Assembly: GCA_008933995.1 (NCBI GenBank)
Contig: WARS01000090.1
Location: 2,303,501-2,367,500 of the forward strand
DNA: 64,000 nucleotides
Direction: 5' to 3'
DNA from: Datnioides undecimradiatus
Lineage: Eukaryota; Chordata; Actinopteri; Lobotiformes; Datnioididae
Numbering within the stretch: position 1 is the stretch's first letter; each line of letters begins with the position of its first letter. Below the pieces are notes generated by a model. That model was not told the origin of the DNA and ran no database searches. It was given only the letters and a program-made list of their open reading frames with translations. A program made the position numbers and the translations under genes. Below are positions 60,868-64,000 of the stretch, in pieces.

Positions 60868-63246
60868 GGAAATGACGAGCTACATCATCCCAACATCACA
60901 CCCTTGGACATTTGATCAGCGTCAGGCACAAAAGGCTTCTGGGATTGAACACCGGAGGCCAGGAGCAGGCCGAAAGTGACACTTGCGGTGATAAAGTGTC
61001 ACCATGGAGGTGGCTGGGACGGAGACGGAGATTATAGAGGTGACTGTCGGTGACAAAACTGTCACATAACCAATATCTCCCGGAAATACACAATGGGCGA
61101 TGGAGTAATCTCTCAAAGTGACGGCTGGCCCCAAAACAACCCGCAGAGGCTCTGGTGAGGGAAGTAAATGAATAATATGGTGCGTTCTCCCTCTGGGCTT
61201 TTGGCGAGCAAACGGCGAGCGGTGCTGAAACACACGCGCATCCAAACACATGCACACAAACACGTACCTGTCCCGTGTTGTAGCTGTTGACGATGACAGC
61301 CAATATGAACACGGCCATGGTTCGATGCTCAGCCTGCAACGACAACATGACAGACAGCCTGAGCTCCTCTCAGGAGACAGGAGAGGCGATATGCTCCCGT
61401 GTGATACGTATCTATCAAGAGACATGGGCCGCTTCGTTTGACACGCGTGGACACTCACTGGCATGTAACTGTCGGCCAGCACCGACAGGAAGTACTTGTG
61501 TCCGTTGTCTTTCACCAGGTCGGCTTGGCACGACTGCGGGGAGAGAGAGCGAAAGGGTGTGAGAGAGAGAGAGAGCGGGAGGGCTTTGATGCAGATGTCA
61601 CCTCAGGTCACCGCCCGCTCATACAGCTCCGACAGCCACTGGTCCGCTCCTCACATTCTGGTGGCCAAGAGGGATGCAGGATAGTCTGAGGGATAGTTTT
61701 AACTTAACGCCATCTGTATCCGTGATGTAATTTGCCCTGGAATAGCTTTTAATGAGTGTACTTGGTTGTTTTTAAATGTCAAAAGGTCTGATTTGACAGT
61801 CTGAACACAAACATACAGTGGTACCGTGACTTACGAGTTTAATTCGTTCTGTGACGGAGCTCATGATTCAAATTACTCGTTGAAATTAATTGAAATGCCA
61901 TTAATCTGTTCTGGGCCCCCCCCAAAAACGCCGCAATTTTGTTTTTGTTACATGTTTTTAAATAAGAAAAGTGTACTTATAAATAACAAATATCGTTAAT
62001 AAAAAACAATACAATAGCATGCACTGCAATAAACTGGTTTTATTAAGTATAACGTACAGCATTTACTTTGGAGATCAGACGACTTGAGGATGCTGACGGA
62101 GGTGGAGGAGAAAGGCTGAGCTGAACAACTGAATCTTACTCGCTGACGTTTTCCCTTTTCGCCGCACGCTTTCCTCACTTTCATCTGCAGCTGTCTGGCT
62201 ATCGAGTGAGACACGGGGTGCTAGGCGGATGTTACGGCGTTCACTGTGGCGTTCGCTACGCCAACTAGCGGTGCGGTATCTGAAGCTGCCACGTATTTTT
62301 GCTCGGCCGAGAGACGGCTCGCATCTCGAAAGACTCGTTAGTTGGGCCGCTCGTAAGTCAAGGCACCACCGTACAAACAAAAAAACCCTTATCTTGGTCA
62401 TTTTGGCGCTTTTGTGCCACCGTATCATGCTTGAGTCAAGCTGCTCGCCAGTTTTGGGAGCTATCAGGCGGGAACGACTGTGTAAGAATGGAAAAAGCAT
62501 CCCGGGGACCGAGACTTGCATCTGTCTATTTAACATTTTTATTTAGTGCACTGCGAAGGAGCCGTTACGCCAATAAATCTAAAACCACTAATAAAGCCAA
62601 AATCAAATTAGTAGTTGTTCTGTTTATTGGGAAAACCAGTGGCCTTTCCTGTGTCAGCGTGGTAGCTTTGATTCATTATGTTAGAGTAATCTCTGAACAG
62701 CTCCAGGCAGACAGTTTGTGGGGTGTTGTGAGTTACGTAATCTCCCAGTCTCAGTTCATCACTTTTTATTAACACTAAAGTAAACGCGGTGATTTGAAAC
62801 CTATTAACTTTTGCGAAAACGAAGCAGTTCTTCATCGCTGATCAAACTGCGGCAGCTGCGCCAATTTCAGACCTGATTTTGAATCCGACCAACCAACCGA
62901 GCAAGAATCAACAAAGAAATAGGAATTTTTAAAAAAACGTCTGACTCCAATTACGTCGCTGTAATGGCACAAAAACACACCACATTAGTAGTTTGTGCTT
63001 GAGGTCGACTGGCTCTTTCAGTCGTTGCAAAAAATATTTGACAGATTTCAGTGTAAAAAAAAAAAAAAAAAAGGGAAATTGAATAAAAACTTAAAATAAA
63101 AAGCGTTTACAGGATGAACGATCGAATGAACTTACACTGTCCACAGCGAGGATTTTAGCCCAGATGAACACCAGCAGCGGCCGCAGCTCCCTGGCTGAAC
63201 TCTGGAGCAGCTTCAACACGTAGGGGAAGATGCCCACAGACAGGGC
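19514..63246 (-). CDS. rptor: RPTOR (Raptor) gene, 3' two thirds; partial at the 5' end
   Basis: Raptor is the substrate-recruiting scaffold of mTORC1 on the lysosome surface. It presents targets with TOS motifs to the kinase and receives inhibitory phosphorylation from AMPK. The window holds the exons from about human residue 480 ([11 protein letters not shown]) to the stop codon; the N-terminal caspase-like conserved domain lies beyond the right edge. In order come HEAT/armadillo repeats (63246 to 55154), the disordered phosphorylated linker (55030 to 42054), and the seven-bladed WD40 propeller ending AEKRLR-stop at 19514. Nineteen exons translate cleanly with matching phases. The exons for the segment between PVMK and DDGALRIWK (37928 to 34923) are eroded by stops and frameshifts; they are described separately. 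The fish protein differs from human mainly in the last blades, for example [15 protein letters not shown] against SVNQFTAIYNSSGEL. Identification is certain; the status of the damaged section is open. Confidence 0.96.
19629..19666. repeat. (GT)19 microsatellite
   Basis: This is an uninterrupted GT array of 38 nt in the last RPTOR intron. A mixed AAT/AT array is also present at about 19265-19300 in the 3' UTR region. Confidence 0.95.
20119..20248 (-). CDS. rptor: RPTOR exon: WD40, [15 protein letters not shown]
   Basis: The exon has 130 nt, phase 2 in and phase 0 out, with acceptor ccctccag and donor TGG|gtaaac. It reads [31 protein letters not shown] and [24 protein letters not shown] is the strictly conserved penultimate blade. 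Confidence 0.97.
20591..20707 (-). CDS. rptor: RPTOR exon: WD40, [12 protein letters not shown]
   Basis: The exon has 117 nt, phase 2 in and out, with acceptor ccctccag and donor CATG|gtgagt. It reads [20 protein letters not shown] then [19 protein letters not shown]. Human has SVNGDVRIFDPRMPESVNVL and HPQADLIA. Confidence 0.95.
20796..20882 (-). CDS. rptor: RPTOR exon: WD40, [15 protein letters not shown]
   Basis: The exon has 87 nt, phase 2 in and out, with acceptor gtcgcgcag and donor TTAG|gtacgc. It reads [20 protein letters not shown] then ETDGHIISV; human has [20 protein letters not shown]. Confidence 0.95.
   Translation of the reverse strand, partial: PGDDLQGARSLGGQSSSAEGDRRTYYQC
20883..22567. 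other. RPTOR intron, little structure
   Basis: This intron lies between WD40 exons 22568-22695 and 20796-20882. Apart from the GT array at its upstream end (22529-22562), no repeat or coding unit was recognised. Confidence 0.5.
22529..22562. repeat. (GT)17 microsatellite beside RPTOR exon donor
   Basis: This is an uninterrupted GT array. In the transcript it reads (AC)17 and starts within about five bases of the donor of exon 22568-22695. Confidence 0.97.
22568..22695 (-). CDS. rptor: RPTOR exon: WD40, [15 protein letters not shown]
   Basis: The exon has 128 nt, phase 0 in and phase 2 out. It reads [20 protein letters not shown] then [20 protein letters not shown]. In RNA sense its acceptor (gcaccag) follows a (TG)26 array, and its donor TG|gtaaa runs straight into (AC)17. 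Skipping it would shift the frame. Confidence 0.96.
22702..22753. repeat. (CA)26 microsatellite beside RPTOR exon acceptor
   Basis: This is an uninterrupted CA array. In the transcript it reads (UG)26 and takes the place of the pyrimidine tract before the acceptor of exon 22568-22695. Confidence 0.97.
23872..23978 (-). CDS. rptor: RPTOR exon: WD40, [13 protein letters not shown]
   Basis: The exon has 107 nt, phase 1 in and phase 0 out, with donor CAG|gtactc. It reads [20 protein letters not shown] then [16 protein letters not shown]. Two acceptors lie six bases apart (gttgtag and gtgcag). The upstream one preserves the conserved RGAGMVV. Confidence 0.96.
26800..27030. repeat. interspersed repeat fragment
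   Basis: The phrases catcaaatttcatggcaagc and cttcctctggggaccatgaa resemble a widespread fish repeat whose copies read AATTTCATGGCAATCCATCC. The match is partial and the family name is not known to me with certainty. Confidence 0.4.
33395..33535. repeat. compound minisatellite (gatgt/catgatgt)n and (ataat)n
   Basis: A run of gatgtgatgtcatgatgtga units is followed directly by about eleven copies of the pentamer ataat. Both are tandem repeats in an RPTOR intron. Confidence 0.9.
34060..34161 (-). CDS. rptor: RPTOR exon: WD40, [14 protein letters not shown]
   Basis: The exon has 102 nt, phase 1 in and out, with acceptor ctcaccag and donor AGAG|gtcagc. It reads [14 protein letters not shown] then [20 protein letters not shown]. 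Human has FADLEKNPEM, so one residue is missing here; a three-base deletion would explain it. Confidence 0.95.
34923..35045 (-). pseudogene. rptor: damaged RPTOR exon: WDWEKGE to LLTAT
   Basis: The DNA keeps ggactgggagaag, ggctggactacttc, aaccctcgc, agccatggagtacctgag and gactgctca. These match the human codons for WDWEK, LDYF, NPR, AMEYL and DCS in order. They are separated by indels of 4, 3, 2 and 1 bases. It directly precedes the intact exon starting [10 protein letters not shown] see no single open frame across it. Confidence 0.65.
35170..35280 (-). pseudogene. rptor: damaged RPTOR exon: first WD40 blade, RLDDQIF
   Basis: After acceptor cttttacag the sequence reads RLDDQIFIA, a TGA stop, then NPGAKF. 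Human has RLDDQIFLNRNPGVPSVVKF. Further on, [11 protein letters not shown] matches human TPCIAVADKDSI with small gaps. At least two length changes and one stop break the frame. Position and order are exactly right for this exon. The last bases CATCTG are followed by gttaga. Confidence 0.7.
37809..37928 (-). pseudogene. rptor: damaged RPTOR exon: [10 protein letters not shown] intact, remainder eroded
   Basis: After a strong pyrimidine-rich acceptor (cgctccgtcag) the first 30 nt read [10 protein letters not shown] in the correct phase. Human continues IRKEREWRFLRNSRVRRQAQ. Here the frame runs VGYGGS and meets TGA. In another frame, [14 protein letters not shown] aligns without gaps to WRFLRNSRVRRQAQ, so the rest of the exon is present but shifted and mutated. 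An alternative view is a true 30-nt exon using CAG|gtggga as donor, with the remainder decaying unselected. Confidence 0.7.
37929..42053. other. RPTOR intron before the damaged exons
   Basis: The intron holds a long pyrimidine-rich tract (about 40530-41160), a TCC array at about 40545-40590, and a repeat fragment at 39958-40325. A search by eye for intact copies of the RKEREW, RLDDQIF or WDWEKGE exons found none. Confidence 0.5.
39958..40325. mobile_element. degenerate Tc1/mariner-type MITE fragment
   Basis: The start cactatgctgccaaaagtat followed by gtggacagcccaac, then cgcccatatgtcac, resembles a common fish MITE (CACTATATGGCCAAAAGTATGTGGACACC). A second aaagtatgtggacag lies at about 40309 in the same orientation. 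The copy is too diverged to define its ends. Confidence 0.4.
42054..42164 (-). CDS. rptor: RPTOR exon: [10 protein letters not shown] to QPVMK
   Basis: The exon has 111 nt, phase 0 at both ends, with acceptor gcaaccag and donor AAG|gtagtg. It reads [20 protein letters not shown] then [17 protein letters not shown]. The last part equals human [16 protein letters not shown]. This is the last intact exon before the damaged section. Confidence 0.95.
42247..42424 (-). CDS. rptor: RPTOR exon: Ser/Pro-rich linker
   Basis: The exon has 178 nt, phase 2 in and phase 0 out, with acceptor ccctccag and donor CAG|gtagag. It reads [17 protein letters not shown], a proline-rich middle, then [24 protein letters not shown] keeps the human Ser877 context. 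The middle is diverged from human, as expected for a disordered segment. Confidence 0.95.
42661..42764 (-). CDS. rptor: RPTOR exon: linker with Ser855/859/863 region
   Basis: The exon has 104 nt, phase 0 in and phase 2 out, with acceptor gtcggtag and donor CTGG|gtgagg. It reads [14 protein letters not shown] then [20 protein letters not shown]. The SAPASP core equals the human mTOR/ERK-phosphorylated region around Ser859 and Ser863. Confidence 0.95.
42765..46390. other. RPTOR intron, no gene seen
   Basis: The intron contains a GT-rich array at about 46121-46169 near its upstream end. No coding or RNA structure was recognised. Confidence 0.5.
46391..46509 (-). CDS. rptor: RPTOR exon: [18 protein letters not shown]
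   Basis: The exon has 119 nt, phase 1 in and phase 0 out, with acceptor cttccag and donor AAG|gtacgt. It reads [20 protein letters not shown] then [19 protein letters not shown], nearly identical to human. Confidence 0.96.
46510..51988. other. RPTOR intron with LINE fragment and pyrimidine tract
   Basis: A pyrimidine-rich stretch at about 47090-47470 is followed by a purine-rich one at about 47560-47770. The LINE fragment at 51343-51695 is near the upstream end. The rest has no recognisable feature. Confidence 0.5.
51343..51695 (-). mobile_element. 5'-truncated LINE retrotransposon, related to the 9519-9946 copy
   Basis: The minus strand encodes [20 protein letters not shown] then [20 protein letters not shown] before the frame breaks. 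The DNA is largely collinear with the copy at 9577-9946, including the gtgacccctgaag-like tail and agaagaag end. It carries a 13-base tandem duplication (tttatggatgtag) and small deletions. The element is in the sense orientation of RPTOR. Confidence 0.85.
51989..52144 (-). CDS. rptor: RPTOR exon: linker with AMPK site Ser792 region
   Basis: The exon has 156 nt, phase 1 in and out, with acceptor cttcatccag and donor ATAG|gtaaca. It contains [33 protein letters not shown] and [21 protein letters not shown] keeps the basic residues and serine of the human AMPK target Ser792 (MRRASSYSSL). Confidence 0.96.
52145..54889. other. RPTOR intron, little structure
   Basis: An (AAAT)n array at about 52199-52221 is followed by a LINE-tail-like phrase (gtgctatataaataaagttt) at about 52306-52330. 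No gene was recognised, although long chance open frames occur at 53483-54007. Confidence 0.5.
54890..55030 (-). CDS. rptor: RPTOR exon: linker with RSK/AMPK site region
   Basis: The exon has 141 nt, phase 1 in and out, with acceptor gtgctccag and donor GAGG|gtagga. It reads [20 protein letters not shown] then [27 protein letters not shown] aligns with human LRSVSSY, which carries Ser719, 721 and 722. Here the middle serine is Asn while the one equivalent to Ser722 is kept. Confidence 0.95.
55154..55274 (-). CDS. rptor: RPTOR exon: [17 protein letters not shown]
   Basis: The exon has 121 nt, phase 0 in and phase 1 out, with acceptor ttcgacag and donor GCAG|gtacta. It reads [20 protein letters not shown] then [20 protein letters not shown]. 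It ends the helical-repeat part. Confidence 0.95.
55396..55536 (-). CDS. rptor: RPTOR exon: HEAT repeat, [14 protein letters not shown]
   Basis: The exon has 141 nt, phase 0, with acceptor gctgcag. It reads [31 protein letters not shown] and GSPVVRK. The donor AAG|gtcgct is poor at positions +3 to +6. The following 121-nt intron has no stop in this frame. Confidence 0.95.
55537..58575. other. RPTOR intron with GT arrays
   Basis: GT-rich arrays lie at about 57259-57278, 57396-57430 and 57610-57668, and a poly-T run at about 56338-56352. No coding unit was recognised. Confidence 0.5.
58576..58767 (-). CDS. rptor: RPTOR exon: HEAT repeats, [16 protein letters not shown]
   Basis: The exon has 192 nt, phase 0, with acceptor atccaccag and donor GAG|gtgaga. 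It reads [20 protein letters not shown], then [20 protein letters not shown], ending LLSDPIPE. It is close to human throughout. Confidence 0.97.
58768..61267. other. RPTOR intron with simple repeats
   Basis: It contains a (TTTA)n array at about 59633-59660, a run of 17 C at 60302-60318 and a (GT)n array at 60819-60863. No gene was recognised. Confidence 0.55.
61268..61333 (-). CDS. rptor: RPTOR exon: [15 protein letters not shown]
   Basis: The exon has 66 nt, phase 0, with acceptor gttgcag and donor CAG|gtacgt. It reads [20 protein letters not shown] then GQ. It follows the previous exon after a short intron of 125 nt. Confidence 0.96.
61459..61533 (-). CDS. rptor: RPTOR exon: [15 protein letters not shown]
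   Basis: The exon has 75 nt, phase 0, with acceptor ccccgcag and donor CCA|gtgagt. It reads [15 protein letters not shown] then [10 protein letters not shown]; human has LADPYMP. It joins seamlessly to exons on both sides. Confidence 0.96.
61816..62371. mobile_element. MITE with terminal inverted repeats and TA target duplication
   Basis: The left end reads cagtggtaccgtgacttacg and the reverse complement of the right end reads cggtggtgccttgacttacg. The element is flanked by TA on both sides (61814-61815 and 62372-62373), as for Tc1/mariner insertions. It is 556 bp long with no transposase frame. It interrupts the RPTOR intron between exons 63136-63246 and 61459-61533. Confidence 0.8.
63136..63246 (-). 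CDS. rptor: RPTOR exon: HEAT repeat, [11 protein letters not shown]
   Basis: The exon has 111 nt, phase 0 at both ends. It reads [20 protein letters not shown] then [17 protein letters not shown], essentially identical to human. The acceptor (gtttccag) is preceded by a (TG)n array from 63253-63275 instead of an ordinary pyrimidine tract. Donor is AGT|gtaagt. Confidence 0.96.
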
Positions 63247-63252
63247 CTGGAA

Positions 63253-63275
63253 ACACACACACACACACACACACA
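63253..63275. repeat. (AC)n microsatellite at an RPTOR acceptor
   Basis: In the transcript this reads (UG)n and sits just upstream of the acceptor of exon 63136-63246, separated only by tttccag. Confidence 0.9.
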
Positions 63276-63574
63276 GAACTGGTGTTGATAGAGCAGTACT
63301 GATGGTGAAGTCATGATCCAATCCCTGCTGCTAAATATATCTGTCCAAGTTTCACATCTGATGGCTCGAACTGGCCCAGAGATGATTTAAAAGTAAACAA
63401 ACTATATAATATTCAATGACTGGTACGTGTTGTGCATCTTTCAGGTAATGAAAAAAGGTGCTGAGTGGGACCTGTCAATCACAGTGAGCATCTCCCCCCA
63501 AAAATACAAAGAAATGTTTTTCTTTTCATTTTCATTTTAGGAAACAAACCCTCTGAGAGGTCAGTGTGGCGCTC

Positions 63575-63700
63575 GAGCGAGGAAACAACTAGCTTACTCT
63601 AGCTTAGCGTAACAAGTGGAGGCAGGGGGAAACAGATAGCTTAGCTCTAAACCTCATGATGTGTGATGCTTGTTTAGTCCGTAAAAGTGAGTTTTAACCA
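63575..63700. repeat. interspersed repeat fragment, reverse copy of GCTAAGCTAAGC family
   Basis: The stretch has ctagcttactctagcttagc, then ggcagggggaaacagatagc and ttagctct. This matches the reverse complement of the family seen at 7735-7910 and 10035-10195. Confidence 0.5.
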
Positions 63701-63727
63701 TTTAACCTGCCTCCAGTCTTTAAGTTA

Positions 63728-64000
63728 AAGGGGACATATTGTACCCATACATATTTAAACTAGCCCCCCCTCAGCTGAACCAGCTCAGAGAATGAGTCCT
63801 GCCTCGTCTCTACAGCCCACCCTCTGGTAACATGGGGCTCCTACAGGCCGTTCAGATCCAGCTCCTGTCGTTACGTAACCACAGGAGTGATTTACAGAGG
63901 CCGTCCTCCTCTGAGTGAAACCGCTGAGAGGGGGCGTTCATCCCGCTAGGTGAAGCTCTCTGTTTCCGGCGGTAAGCTAGCGGTGTGTGGCGATGTCGTC
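63728..64000. mobile_element. start of an interspersed repeat running off the window
   Basis: The block begins ttaaaggggacatattgtac and continues with moderately GC-rich sequence to the end. The TTAA-aggggacatatt start resembles a frequent fish repeat. Only one end is inside the window, so class and length are unknown. Confidence 0.35.

Noticed and set aside
1..64000. CRISPR arrays, operons, tRNA or rRNA genes, viral genes
   Set aside because: Repeats present are microsatellites and interspersed eukaryotic elements; no spaced identical repeats, tRNA-like folds or viral coding regions were recognised.

Overview
The window is vertebrate nuclear DNA, almost certainly from a ray-finned (teleost, probably percomorph) fish. 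Both genes have short exons with GT-AG introns. Their proteins resemble human proteins closely but carry fish-like substitutions. The introns are rich in (CA)n/(GT)n arrays and in repeat families I associate with teleost genomes: a GCTAAGCTAAGC-type repeat, a LINE tail coding for [19 protein letters not shown], and TA-flanked MITEs. No bacterial gene, CRISPR array, rRNA or tRNA was seen.

There are two protein genes, both on the minus strand, head to tail. Positions 896-15723 hold a PECAM1 (CD31) gene: a signal-peptide exon (15681-15723), six Ig-domain exons (12114 down to 7279), a transmembrane exon (6018-6122) and five small cytoplasmic exons. The cytoplasmic exons end with two phosphotyrosine motifs, VEYTEV and TVYSEL. 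The 13 exons sum to 711 codons with every phase compatible. The final coding exon, below 896, could not be fixed.

Positions 19514-63246 hold the C-terminal two thirds of RPTOR (Raptor, the mTORC1 scaffold), from about residue 480 of roughly 1335 to the stop codon. The 5' part lies beyond the right edge. Nineteen exons are intact and phase-consistent: HEAT/armadillo exons, the phosphorylated linker, then the WD40 propeller. The PECAM1 start codon lies only about 3.8 kb past the RPTOR stop codon, so the Raptor 3' UTR and the PECAM1 promoter share 15724-19513.

The most notable anomaly is at 34.9-37.9 kb. The exons that should encode the segment between PVMK and DDGALRIWK (the end of the linker and the first WD40 blades) are present in the right order. 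However, they are eroded by frameshifts, stops and substitutions, although the exons on both sides are intact. This may be poor local sequence, decayed duplicates, or real decay; I found no intact replacement in the interval.

A second notable feature is Raptor exon 22568-22695, which is enclosed by complementary (GT)17 and (CA)26 arrays placed next to its two splice sites. I did not find a previously undescribed biological system. The interest lies in exon structure, splicing and repeats.
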